From: Candidatus Villigracilis vicinus
GTDB taxonomy: Bacteria; Chloroflexota; Anaerolineae; Anaerolineales; Villigracilaceae
Reading direction: 5' to 3'
NCBI GenBank assembly: GCA_016721315.1
Contig: JADKIL010000016.1
Location: forward strand, 1 to 51,336
Length of the DNA: 51,336 bases
The position numbers and the translations under genes were made by a program. The notes under the pieces were generated by a model. The model worked only from the letters and a program-made list of their open reading frames with translations. It was not told the origin of the DNA and did not search any database. Every line of letters starts with the position of its first letter. The stretch's first letter is position 1. This document shows, piece after piece, positions 39,635 through 48,106 of this stretch.

Positions 39635-41217
39635 AAGCCGCACTTGCAAATCGTCTCTGGCTTTTCACCTCTCGCAAAGCCGCCAAAGATTTTCACCAAG
39701 CTTCGCAGAATGTCGCCGAAACACAGGCAGGTATTTTGCGAAACTATCTAACCAAAAACGAAAACACCAGTTACCTCAAAACCAAATTACCAATTACCAA
39801 TTACCAATCTCTCCCCCTCACTACTTACGAAGACTACCTCCCCTACATTGACCGTATCGCAAACGGTGAACAGGACATCCTTACCCGCGACCCCGTCCAA
39901 CTCTTCGAACTTTCCAGCGGCTCCACCTCTGCTTCGAAGATGATTCCCTACACGCGGACTCTCAAACGCGAATTTGGATTCGGACTCTCAGCCTGGATCC
40001 ACGACCTGTACACGCATCATCCCGCTCTGATGGCTGGTCCCGCCTATTGGAGCATCTCCCCGCTGACGTCTGGTCCGCGCCGTACCCCCGCAGGCATTCC
40101 AATTGGCTTCGAAGAGGATAGCGCCTATCTCGGCTCATTCGGTTCGGTCATCGAATCATCCCTGATGGCGGTTCCCAACTTCGTCAAACACATTCAAGAT
40201 GTGGATGATTTTCGTTATGTCACCCTGCTATATCTATTGCGCTGTGAAGACTTGCGCCTGATTTCCGTTTGGAATCCCACCTTCCTCACGCTTTTGCTTG
40301 CACCCTTTGAAACCTGGTGGGACTCGCTCCTAAAAGACATCGCTGATGGAACCATCACTCCGCCCAATCAATCTCCAATTCCCAATTCCCAATTCCCCAA
40401 TAAACCCCGCTCTCGTACCCTTTCCAAACTTTCCCCAACCAACTACCCCTCCATCTGGCAACACCTCTCCCTCATCTCCTGCTGGGCAGACGGTGCATCC
40501 GCTCCCTATGCAAAGGAATTGCAATCTCACTTTCCAAATGTGATCATTCAGCCTAAAGGTTTGCTTGCCACCGAAGCCTTTATCTCTTTCCCGCTGACGG
40601 GATACGACGGCGGCGCGCTGGCGGTCACCTCGCACTATTTTGAATTCCTCGCTGAGAATGGCGATATTTTTCTTGCCCATCAACTCGAAAAAGAAAAAAA
40701 ATATTCTGTCATCGTCACTACGGGTGGGGGACTGTATCGCTATCAGCTAAACGACATTGTGGAAGTAACCGATTTCTACAACCAAATCCCCTGCGTAAAA
40801 TTTATTGGCAAGGCAGATAAGGTTTCTGATTTTTTCGGTGAAAAACTCAACGAGCAGTTTGTGGCAGGAGTTTTGAAAGAACTTTTTGCGAAACACAATC
40901 TGAATCCAACCTTCTACATGCTTGCCCCCGATGACACCCCACCTTTTCATTACACCCTTTATATCGAACTTGCCGGCAACTCGACTACTCAACTATCCGA
41001 CCACCTGACCACCGAACTAGATAACTCCCTGCGCACCAACTTCCACTACGACTACTGCCGAAGGTTGGGTCAACTCGCTGAAACGCAAACCGTTCAGGTC
41101 AAAGATGGAGGCGCCGCCTACATCCGCGCTTGCCAGGGACGCGGACAAAAACTGGGTGATATCAAACCGTCTGTGCTGCAAAGATCCACGGGCTGGGGGG
41201 ATGTGTTTAAAAGTTAA
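39631..41217 (+). CDS. GH3-family acyl-adenylating enzyme
   Basis: This 528-aa member of the GH3 family has the ATP-binding motif SSGSTSASKMIPYT (about residues 95-108), YWSISPL, the central GLLATEAFISFPL and the YRYQLNDIVEVTDF segment near the C-terminal hinge, then FIGKADKVSDFFGEKL. GH3 enzymes adenylate a carboxylic acid and join it to an amine, usually an amino acid. The gene is last in the radical SAM cluster, so it may install the final amide or activate a fatty acid. In-frame repeat words at 39781-39812 and 40374-40402 lengthen two loops, one of them (PIPNSQFPNKP) Pro-rich. The second repeat lies between blocks of conserved sequence. Confidence 0.8.
   Translation: MKAALANRLWLFTSRKAAKDFHQASQNVAETQAGILRNYLTKNENTSYLKTKLPITNYQSLPLTTYEDYLPYIDRIANGEQDILTRDPVQLFELSSGSTSASKMIPYTRTLKREFGFGLSAWIHDLYTHHPALMAGPAYWSISPLTSGPRRTPAGIPIGFEEDSAYLGSFGSVIESSLMAVPNFVKHIQDVDDFRYVTLLYLLRCEDLRLISVWNPTFLTLLLAPFETWWDSLLKDIADGTITPPNQSPIPNSQFPNKPRSRTLSKLSPTNYPSIWQHLSLISCWADGASAPYAKELQSHFPNVIIQPKGLLATEAFISFPLTGYDGGALAVTSHYFEFLAENGDIFLAHQLEKEKKYSVIVTTGGGLYRYQLNDIVEVTDFYNQIPCVKFIGKADKVSDFFGEKLNEQFVAGVLKELFAKHNLNPTFYMLAPDDTPPFHYTLYIELAGNSTTQLSDHLTTELDNSLRTNFHYDYCRRLGQLAETQTVQVKDGGAAYIRACQGRGQKLGDIKPSVLQRSTGWGDVFKS
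39781..40402 (+). repeat. in-frame repeat words inside the GH3 gene
   Basis: Bases 39785-39809 contain three copies of AATTACC (spacer family A). Bases 40374-40402 contain TCCAATTCCCAATTCCCAATTCCCC-type copies of a related word. Both are read through in frame. Confidence 0.6.
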
Positions 41218-41327
41218 ACATAGATGTGTGGACTGTGTGAATGGAAAAAAATACGCATTGATATTCCCATAAAAGGTAATGGATGGAGAAACGTTGTAAT
41301 CCAGATACATTTTCTGTAGTTGAGTTG

Positions 41328-41374
41328 TTGACAAGAGGGATATCTTTGGTGTATATTGTTATAATGTTATAACA
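41328..41374 (+). promoter_or_regulatory. promoter and 18-bp operator upstream of the nitrilase gene
   Basis: A -35 TTGACA (41328-41333) and -10-like TATATT (41352-41357) are 18 bases apart. The sequence TGTTATAATGTTATAACA (41357-41374) overlaps the start region and contains the 12-base palindrome ATGTTATAACAT (41364-41375). The exact reverse complement of the 18-mer is found at 50551-50568. This pattern fits a repressor operator. The rest of 41218-41394 has no gene. Confidence 0.65.
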
Positions 41375-41394
41375 TTTAGCCTTGGAGGCGGTCT

Positions 41395-43056
41395 TTGGCT
41401 GGTAAAACTAAAATTCGAGCGGCGGCGGTGCAATTTGGTGTGGTGGCTGATGTCGCTGCGAACCTGCAAACTTGTCTGCGGATGATCGATGAAGCGGCGA
41501 GGTACAAGCCGGATGTGATTGTGTTGCCAGAATTCGTCAATCACATCGCCTGGTATCGCGATGCGGCTCATTGTTACGGGGTGGCTGTTTCGCTTGACGA
41601 TGACTTTATCCACGCGATAGGCAGAAAAGCCAAAGAGCATGGCTGCTATATCAAGATCAACGTCACATTGAAACGAGATGATGGCAAAGTTTCGGGTACG
41701 AATGTTTTGTTCGACCCAGCAGGAGCTGTGGTTGGGTTGACCGATAAGCAGATTTTGATGGGCAATGAAAATAACTTTTTAGAGAAGTCTGCGACGATTG
41801 CGCCAATCCTTGAAACGGACTTAGGACAAGTGGGCATGTACGCCTGCATGGACGGAGTCATTCCTGAGGTGGCGCGGGCGTTGGCGGTGAGACGTCCACA
41901 GATGCTGCTCAATAGCCTGAACTCGTTCGCGCATGATGAAGCGTCATTGCATATCCCTGTGCGGGCGGCGGAGAATAAGGTGTTCGTCGTTGCGGCGAAT
42001 AAGGTCGGGTCGTTGGTGCCCGAAGAGATGCGTGAGGGAGTCGCGGCACGTTTGAAGATCGACCCAAGTTTTCTCGAAGGCGCGGGTGAGAGTCAGATTG
42101 TTGCGCCTGATGGGACGGTCTTAGCCAAGGCGCCGATGAAAGGCGAAGCAGTTGTGTTCGCGGATATTAACCTGAGGGAAGCCGATAATAAACTTCGACC
42201 CGATGGCACGGATATCATGTCCACGCGCAGACCTGAGTTGTATGCGCCGCTTGGGGTTGAGTCAGTGAGTGGCGGGAAAAAGCCTGGGGCGGAGAGTCTG
42301 CTTGCGGGGGTGGGGCAGGTTTCAGGTCAGGGCAAAGAGGCGATTGATTCAGCGTTGAAGATGATTGCGGAGGGGGAAAAGGCTGGAGTTAAGTTAATTG
42401 TCCTCCCAGAGTTATTCCACATCACGAATTTGGAAAGCGCGGAAAAAGAATCAGTTGAGATGATTCGCGCGTTGCAAAGTGAATTGAAAGATGCATATGT
42501 GGCGACGTCGATTGTGGAAGATGGAACGCATGTTGGGGTGCTGTTCAATAAAAGCGGTGTTGTGTTGAGACAGCCGCAGTTGCATAAGTCGGGCAGACAT
42601 GCGTGGTCGAAGTTGGGCGATGAAGTGAATGTGTTCGATGCCGAGTGGGGGCGCGTGGCGTTGGTGATCGGCAATGATGCCATTTACCCAGAGACGTTTC
42701 GACTCGCGGCGTTGAAAGATGTGGAAGTGGTAGCGGTGCCGACGATGATTTTGGAAAAGTGGGAAGTGGAGCACGGCTTCAAAGAACGCGCGGCTGAAAA
42801 CAGAATGAATGTGATCGTGGCGAGTAAAAGTGACAGCGGCATTTATGCGATCACTGAAGATTTTACATTGTGGACGGAATGGAAGAACCGACCATTCGAT
42901 GGAAATATCAATTATCCCGTGATAACAATGGCACAAGGTGATGGCTTGACGATTGCAGAGATTCACCCTGCTGCTGCGGTGAACAAGATGGTTTCGCATC
43001 GCACTGATGTTTTGAATGGCAGACCGTGGAAGTTGGCGGAGCCGTTGATTAGCTAA
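41395..43056 (+). CDS. tandem nitrilase-superfamily hydrolase, second domain probably inactive
   Basis: This 553-aa protein contains two carbon-nitrogen hydrolase domains. The first (about residues 5-275) keeps the Glu-Lys-Cys triad in VLPEF, TDKQIL and YACMDG. The second (about 305-545) keeps Glu in VLPELF and Lys in QLHKSG, but the Cys position reads VIGNDAIYPE, so the nucleophile is missing. The first domain may hydrolyse an amide or nitrile; the second may be structural. A TTG start at 41395 has GGAGG six bases upstream. It is first after the operator at 41357, suggesting that the unit is controlled from there. Confidence 0.85.
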   Translation: MAGKTKIRAAAVQFGVVADVAANLQTCLRMIDEAARYKPDVIVLPEFVNHIAWYRDAAHCYGVAVSLDDDFIHAIGRKAKEHGCYIKINVTLKRDDGKVSGTNVLFDPAGAVVGLTDKQILMGNENNFLEKSATIAPILETDLGQVGMYACMDGVIPEVARALAVRRPQMLLNSLNSFAHDEASLHIPVRAAENKVFVVAANKVGSLVPEEMREGVAARLKIDPSFLEGAGESQIVAPDGTVLAKAPMKGEAVVFADINLREADNKLRPDGTDIMSTRRPELYAPLGVESVSGGKKPGAESLLAGVGQVSGQGKEAIDSALKMIAEGEKAGVKLIVLPELFHITNLESAEKESVEMIRALQSELKDAYVATSIVEDGTHVGVLFNKSGVVLRQPQLHKSGRHAWSKLGDEVNVFDAEWGRVALVIGNDAIYPETFRLAALKDVEVVAVPTMILEKWEVEHGFKERAAENRMNVIVASKSDSGIYAITEDFTLWTEWKNRPFDGNINYPVITMAQGDGLTIAEIHPAAAVNKMVSHRTDVLNGRPWKLAEPLIS

Positions 43057-43058
43057 CC

Positions 43059-43152
43059 CGTCATTGCGAGGGCGATGCACTTTCGCCCGAAGCAATCTCC
43101 AACATGTGGGATTGCTTCGTCGCGAAGAACAAGAGCGCTCCTCGCAATGACG
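43059..43152. repeat. 94-bp MITE/REP-like element with nested inverted repeats
   Basis: CGTCATTGCGAGG (43059-43071) and CCTCGCAATGACG (43140-43152) are exact 13-base terminal inverted repeats. Inside, GAAGCAATC near 43089 pairs with GATTGCTTC near 43110. This is a widespread type of bacterial intergenic repeat. It fills the gap between the nitrilase gene and the next gene. Confidence 0.75.
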
Positions 43153-43172
43153 AAATAAATAAGGAGACAACC

Positions 43173-43961
43173 ATGAGTGGAGATACAGTTCAACACCTGG
43201 CAGATGTGCTTGACTCGCGCGCGCCTGTCAACAATACGGAAGTGTTCAACTATTTGTTGAACGTGCGCGAGCAGGCGTGGGCGATGGTGAATAATGGCTT
43301 GAACCTGCGACGGGACATGAAATGCGCGGACATTGAACAGATTCCTGATTTGCAGGGGAATGTGGTGGGCAATATGTTCACCTACACGGGTGACAAGATC
43401 GACTGGGTTATCCGTTCGTGGATCGGCAAGGCAGAGATGGGCTTCACGAATATTCATCTCACTTGTTGGGTGAAGGATGAAATTGATGTGCCGCATCTTG
43501 GCATGGCACTCGGAACCGCGCCCGATGTCTTTTGTTATGTCGATTATCTGCCGCGCTATGAACCTGTCATTTCGCCCGATCATCTCGACCAGTATCACGA
43601 ATCGATGAATCAAAAGTGGATCGAGTTGCGTCGCAACCCTGCGTATAAAACTTTCAATCCTGTTCATCTTTATACGCGTGGAACACTGTCACCAATTGCG
43701 ATTTGCGGATTAATCCCGTTCGCGGATTTCAAGGCGAATATTGAGTCGGTCATGCTGGATTACGTCCGCAACTGGGTGGAGTTGGTGAAAAATGCCAAGC
43801 CTGTTCCGCCTGAAAAACGCGCGGCGTTGAAACAACGTGATGAACTTGTCCGCAGAACTATTGTGGAGAAAGACCCTGCAAATGTTCTGGCGGATCGTAT
43901 GCTCGGTGTGCCGATGCGTGAACGGCTGGTGCGTATTTTGCACGCGGGCGAGCGCGAATAA
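43173..43961 (+). CDS. unrecognised 262-aa protein of the catabolic cluster
   Basis: I do not recognise the family with confidence. It has no signal peptide and no membrane segment. Conserved-looking segments are KIDWVIRSWIGKAEMGFTN, HLGMALGTAPDVFCYVDYLPRYEP and TLSPIAICGLIPF, and the C-terminal third is charged and helical. The middle resembles bilin- or chlorophyll-catabolite-reductase-like proteins only weakly. The start has AAGGAG six bases upstream. It lies between a tandem nitrilase and a FAD monooxygenase in one strand run, so it probably takes part in the same breakdown pathway. Confidence 0.7.
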   Translation: MSGDTVQHLADVLDSRAPVNNTEVFNYLLNVREQAWAMVNNGLNLRRDMKCADIEQIPDLQGNVVGNMFTYTGDKIDWVIRSWIGKAEMGFTNIHLTCWVKDEIDVPHLGMALGTAPDVFCYVDYLPRYEPVISPDHLDQYHESMNQKWIELRRNPAYKTFNPVHLYTRGTLSPIAICGLIPFADFKANIESVMLDYVRNWVELVKNAKPVPPEKRAALKQRDELVRRTIVEKDPANVLADRMLGVPMRERLVRILHAGERE

Positions 43962-43972
43962 CCCCCTCCCGT

Positions 43973-44015
43973 CCTCCCCCAAATGCGACAGAAATACCGT
44001 CGCATTTGGGGGAGG
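43973..44015 (+). promoter_or_regulatory. 17-bp stem hairpin burying the monooxygenase Shine-Dalgarno
   Basis: CCTCCCCCAAATGCGAC (43973-43989) pairs perfectly with GTCGCATTTGGGGGAGG (43999-44015) around a 9-base loop. The 3' arm contains the GGGGGAGG that would serve as ribosome binding site for the ATG at 44031. It could act as translation control or as a terminator. Confidence 0.6.
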
Positions 44016-44030
44016 AGTTCCAAACACCCT

Positions 44031-45215
44031 ATGTCTGAAAAACAACTTCCTATTCTCATTGCTGGTGCAGGTCCTGTGGGGCTTTCGTTGGCGTTGGCGC
44101 TTTCTCGGGCGGGCATTCCCGCGGAAGTCTTCGAAATGGACGCGGAGCTCAACACGCAGATCCGCGCGAGCACCTTTCACCCTAAAACACTTGAGATGTT
44201 CAAAGAGTGGGGCGTGGTGGATGAGATCATCCAGCATGGATACAAAGTGGATCAACTTCAATATTGGGAACGCGCTCCGCGCCGCCTCATTGCGGACTTT
44301 AGCTATGCCTCCATTGCTGACGATACTGCCTACCCGTATCGTTTGCAATGCCCGCAGCATATCGCCACGCGTGTGCTCAAGCCTGCCGTCGAAGCGACTG
44401 CGACGGGCAAAGTCTACATGGGTCATAAACTCATTGACTTTGCTGACCACGGCACTCACGTCACCGCGCGATTTGAAACCGCCAGTGGAATTGTCGAACG
44501 CGAAGGTTCGTACATCGTCGGTGCGGATGGCTCGCATAGTGTGGTGCGCAAGCAGTTGAATATTGGTTTCATGGGCAAGACTTACGAAGACCGCTTTCTG
44601 CTGATCGGCAGTGACTTGAAGACCGAAGACCTGCTCCCAGGCGCGGCACAAGTCTGCTACATCTTTGACCCTCAGGAATGGGTCATCATTTTGAATCTGC
44701 CTGATATTGTCCGCGTAGTGTTTCGCATGACGGATGATGAGAATGAAGAAGTGGCGATGAAGGAAGAAACACTGCGGGCGCGGATTACTAATTTCTTCGG
44801 CAAGGTCCCAGATTACAAAATCAAGACGACTCAACTGTATCGAGTCCATCAACGCGTGGCGGACACCTTCCGCGTGGGGCGTGCCTTACTCGTAGGCGAC
44901 TCGGCGCATAACAACAATCCGTCGGGTGGCATGGGCATGAACAGCGGAATTCACGACGCGGCGAATTTGACTGAGAAACTTGTGCGGATTTGGAATGGCG
45001 AATCGTATTTGATTCTGGATGATTACTCCAATGAGCGCAGGCAATATGCGGTTGAGTCTGTGCAACTTTATACCGACCAGCAATACAACAACATGGTGAT
45101 GAGCGCGGAAGAAGAACGCGAGCGCAGGAACAAGTCGCTTTCGGGCGCGGCGAGTGACCCTGCAAAGGCGAGGGCGTATTTGTTGCGGGCGAGTATGTTG
45201 GAAGAGAGAATCTAA
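44031..45215 (+). CDS. FAD-dependent aromatic or quinone monooxygenase
   Basis: This is a 394-aa flavoprotein of the UbiH/PHBH type. The FAD Rossmann motif is GAGPVGLSLALAL at the start. The DG motif lies in VGADGSHSVVRK. The second FAD-contact region is GRALLVGDSAHNNNPSGGMGMNSG (given here in part). Such enzymes hydroxylate aromatic or heteroaromatic rings with NAD(P)H and oxygen. The gene sits after an unrecognised gene and before an aldehyde dehydrogenase. A 17-bp hairpin sequesters its Shine-Dalgarno. No signal peptide is present. Confidence 0.85.
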   Translation: MSEKQLPILIAGAGPVGLSLALALSRAGIPAEVFEMDAELNTQIRASTFHPKTLEMFKEWGVVDEIIQHGYKVDQLQYWERAPRRLIADFSYASIADDTAYPYRLQCPQHIATRVLKPAVEATATGKVYMGHKLIDFADHGTHVTARFETASGIVEREGSYIVGADGSHSVVRKQLNIGFMGKTYEDRFLLIGSDLKTEDLLPGAAQVCYIFDPQEWVIILNLPDIVRVVFRMTDDENEEVAMKEETLRARITNFFGKVPDYKIKTTQLYRVHQRVADTFRVGRALLVGDSAHNNNPSGGMGMNSGIHDAANLTEKLVRIWNGESYLILDDYSNERRQYAVESVQLYTDQQYNNMVMSAEEERERRNKSLSGAASDPAKARAYLLRASMLEERI

Positions 45216-45222
45216 ATACTTG

Positions 45223-45295
45223 ACCACGAAGGGTCACAAAGTGTCACGAAGGAATTGATTTAAAACCTTTGTGTACCTTCGTGACCCTTTGTGGT
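45223..45295. repeat. palindromic spacer, family E
   Basis: CCACGAAGGGTCACAAAGTGTCACGAAGG (45224-45252) faces CCTTCGTGACCCTTTGTGG (45276-45294). The arms are partial inverted repeats built from the same words as 32839-32888. It lies between the monooxygenase and aldehyde dehydrogenase genes. Confidence 0.6.
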
Positions 45296-45312
45296 TGAAA
45301 AAGAAGGCAACC

Positions 45313-46759
45313 ATGAAAACATACGGACACTTCATCCACGGACGTGAAGTCCCTGCTGCAAATGGCGAGACATTTCCCAGTTATGCACCGATGACGGGTG
45401 AGATTCTCGGTCATGCCGCGCGGGGACGGAGGCGGATGTCGAAGCCGCGGTGACGTCTGCGCGAAAAGGATTTGAGCATTGGTCGTCGCTGCCGCCGTAT
45501 GACAGGGAGAGGATTCTGCTCAAGTGTGCGGATCATGTCGAAGCGAATTATGACCGTCTGTTGAACCTGCTCATTGACGAAAGTGGATCATCCATCATCA
45601 AGGCAAAGTATGAAGTGTTGTACACGGCTTCAGTGTTGAGGACGGCGGCAGGGAGAGGTGCGGCGTATGTATGCGGACACATTGCCGAACGAAAAAGCCG
45701 CACCGTATGTCGATGGTTGTCCGCGAACCCGTGGGAGTGGTGTTGGCAATATCGCCGTTCAATGCGCCGTTGGTATTGCTGGCGAAGATGATCGTCTTTC
45801 CACTTGGAGCGGGCAATGCCGTGATTGCGAAGCCGTCAGAGGAGACTCCGCTTATTGCGGTGGAACTGGCAAAGGTCATGAAAGAGGCGGGACTTCCTGA
45901 TGGAGTCCTCAATGTGGTGACGGGATTCGGCGCAGAGTGCGGAAGTCCACTGGCGAGACATCCCAAAGTGAATGGCATTGCGTTGACGGGTTCCACGGCG
46001 ACGGGCATGAAGATCGGCGAGATCGCGATCCAATCCATGAAGCGGATGCAGTTGGAACTCGGCGGAAAAAATCCGCTGTTGGTGTTGAATGATTTCGACG
46101 TGAACAAGGCGGCGGAGATCGCGGCGGTGGGCGCGTTCACGCACGGCGGGCAGATCTGTATGTCGAGCGCGCGCATCATGGTCGAAGCCCCGAACGGACG
46201 CGCATTTGCAGAGGCGTTGGCAAAGAAGGCGGCGAGTTTACATCTTGGCGATTTGCGCGACGAGAAAACCGCGTATGGTCCGCTGATCAATCAACGTGCG
46301 GTGGATAAAGTGTTGCGACATGTGCAAGCCGCGAAAAATGGCGGCGCGGAAATTCTCACGGGCGGCGCGGTGCACAACGGACTTGTGTTTCAACCGACGG
46401 TCATCTACAACCCGCCGATGTCGGGTCCGTGTTGGGATGAGGAGACCTTTGGTCCCGTAGCGATGGTGATGGAAGTGCCATCGTTCGAAGAGATGATCGC
46501 GATTGCGAACGAAAGTGATTACGGCTTGAGTGCAGGCGTGCTGACCAATGACCTTGTGCGCGGCATGACCGCGGCGCGCCGCATCCGCTGTGGTTCGGTT
46601 CACGTTGGTGCGCACTCGTTCCAGTCTGACCCGATGGCGCCGATCGGCGGGTATGGCATGTCTGGTATTGGCAGGAGCGGCGGCAAGTATTCGGTGGAGC
46701 ATTTCACCGAGTTGAAGTGGATCTCGTTAGAACTCGGCGAGACGCCGCGTCCATTTTAG
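45313..46759 (+). CDS. aldehyde dehydrogenase, several frameshifts near the N-terminus
   Basis: This is an NAD(P)-dependent aldehyde dehydrogenase of about 480 aa when repaired. It starts MKTYGHFIHGRE at 45313; indels near 45430, 45655 and 45710 break it before the intact part. The intact part contains ISPFNAPL, SEETPLIAVELAKVM, GSTATG, catalytic Glu in QLELGGKNPL, catalytic Cys in GGQICMSSAR and GYGMSGIGRSGGKYSVEHF. The family oxidises aldehydes from aromatic or amine breakdown to acids. Context with a FAD monooxygenase and nitrilase suggests a breakdown pathway. The intact catalytic part favours sequence errors over decay. Confidence 0.82.
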
Positions 46760-46823
46760 GATGATTGACCGCACAGCGGTCTGTTTCAAAATTCGACATA
46801 CCATCAAAGGAATTTCAAAATTT

Positions 46824-47291
46824 ATGGTTGAAACAAATGCAGGAACCAACATTCCACCTAAAGTTAATAATTTTCAGAAGTTCGGGCTGGCGATGCAAGT
46901 TTTTCTCCTCCGTCGCGGTTGGATGGGACCCGCTGAGAACTTTCTGATGGTCATAACTACGACTGGGAGAAAATCGGGAAAGACGCATACCATTCCCATT
47001 GCTTACAAACGTGATGGCAATGACATCATTGCGCTCAACCCAGGCAACTCCAACTGGTTTCGTAATATGCTTGCCAATGGGCAAGCCGTCATAGAGGTGA
47101 AACGCCAAAGAATGGAAGTGTCGGGTCTTCTTGTTGAAGATGAATCGGAGCGTCAGCGTATCTTTGGTATGTATCGCAGTGATGACCCCAAAGTCTTTGA
47201 ACGTATTTTTAAACTTTTACCTTCTGCCCCTGAAGAGGAGTTGCAGAGAGAGTTGAATAAGTGGAAGTTTGTGAAATTCAAAGCGAAGTAA
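46824..47291 (+). CDS. DDN/F420-type nitroreductase-family protein
   Basis: This is a protein of about 155 aa of the nitroreductase/DUF385 family. It has LLRRGWMGPAENFLMVITTTGRKSG (given here in part), then IPIAYKRDGNDIIALN, NSNWFRNMLANGQAVIEV and a helical C-terminus. Relatives bind the deazaflavin F420 and reduce quinones or nitro groups. The ATG at 46824 begins MVETNAGTN; an in-frame ATG at 46761 is an alternative start but has no ribosome binding site. Convergent with the next gene; a terminator lies between them. Confidence 0.75.
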   Translation: MVETNAGTNIPPKVNNFQKFGLAMQVFLLRRGWMGPAENFLMVITTTGRKSGKTHTIPIAYKRDGNDIIALNPGNSNWFRNMLANGQAVIEVKRQRMEVSGLLVEDESERQRIFGMYRSDDPKVFERIFKLLPSAPEEELQRELNKWKFVKFKAK

Positions 47292-47295
47292 ATAC

Positions 47296-47334
47296 AGCCG
47301 CCGACAATAATCTATTGTCGGCGGCTATTTTTTT
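47296..47334. terminator. Rho-independent terminator between convergent genes
   Basis: AGCCGCCGACAAT (47296-47308) pairs perfectly with ATTGTCGGCGGCT (47314-47326), followed by an A/T run with seven T. It serves the DDN-like gene and may also affect the opposing hydrolase gene. Confidence 0.85.
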
Positions 47335-48106
47335 AACCAAAAAACTCAACTACCTTCTTCACAAATTCATCTGGCTTTTCGATCTGGGGCATGTGACCTG
47401 CGCCCATGAATAACTTAAACTCCGCATTCGGAATCATCTTTGCCAGATTTTTCCCCATTGAAACTTTTGTAAATTTATCGTCCTCGCCCCACAGTACTAA
47501 AGTTGGAACTTGCGGAACGACCTCCGTGCCAACACCCTCCGAAGCCGACTGACGCATAAGTGTGACGAACCCCAGGGAATCTGCTTCGGCTTGCGTGATG
47601 AACTCGTTTGTTAAAAACGATCTGTCCGCGAACATGGGCGCAAGACCTTTGAAAGAAAACGTCTGCTTGCGGATCATGTTGAACATGCCATTGAAAATGG
47701 ATGACTGCATCATGCGCCCCACGAACGGCGGGATGTTCGGAATCGCCCCGCCATTGACGAGGATCAAGCGCTTCACTCTCCGCTCATGCCTGCTCGCCAT
47801 CAAACGACTGACTCCACCCCCGAACGAGTTGCCAAGCACATTTGCCGACTCGATGCTCAATGCATCCATCAATTGAGCAACCCAATCTGCAATTTGAGCA
47901 AACCCCGCCCGCTCCAGCGGACTTGTACCACCGAAGGACGGCAGATTTGGCGCAATAACCGTGTACCTGTCCGCGAGTTGATTCACGTGCTTCCAATGCA
48001 ACTCTGCATTCCCAATCCCACCGTGGATGAGGAGAAGCGGTGCGCCAACTCCGCCTTGCCAGTAAGAAACTTTTTTCTCGTTAATAATGATCTCAGCTTG
48101 TTGCAT
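47333..48106 (-). CDS. alpha/beta-fold hydrolase
   Basis: This 257-aa hydrolase has the oxyanion-hole motif LLLIHGGIG, the nucleophile elbow GNSFGGG (Ser), the Asp in WGEDDKFT and the catalytic His in GAGHMPQIEKP. It is cytoplasmic and of normal length for ring-cleavage-product or ester hydrolases. It lies within the catabolic cluster, on the minus strand and convergent with the DDN-like gene, ahead of a lipoprotein gene. The specific substrate is not clear. Confidence 0.88.
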   Translation of the reverse strand: MQQAEIIINEKKVSYWQGGVGAPLLLIHGGIGNAELHWKHVNQLADRYTVIAPNLPSFGGTSPLERAGFAQIADWVAQLMDALSIESANVLGNSFGGGVSRLMASRHERRVKRLILVNGGAIPNIPPFVGRMMQSSIFNGMFNMIRKQTFSFKGLAPMFADRSFLTNEFITQAEADSLGFVTLMRQSASEGVGTEVVPQVPTLVLWGEDDKFTKVSMGKNLAKMIPNAEFKLFMGAGHMPQIEKPDEFVKKVVEFFG

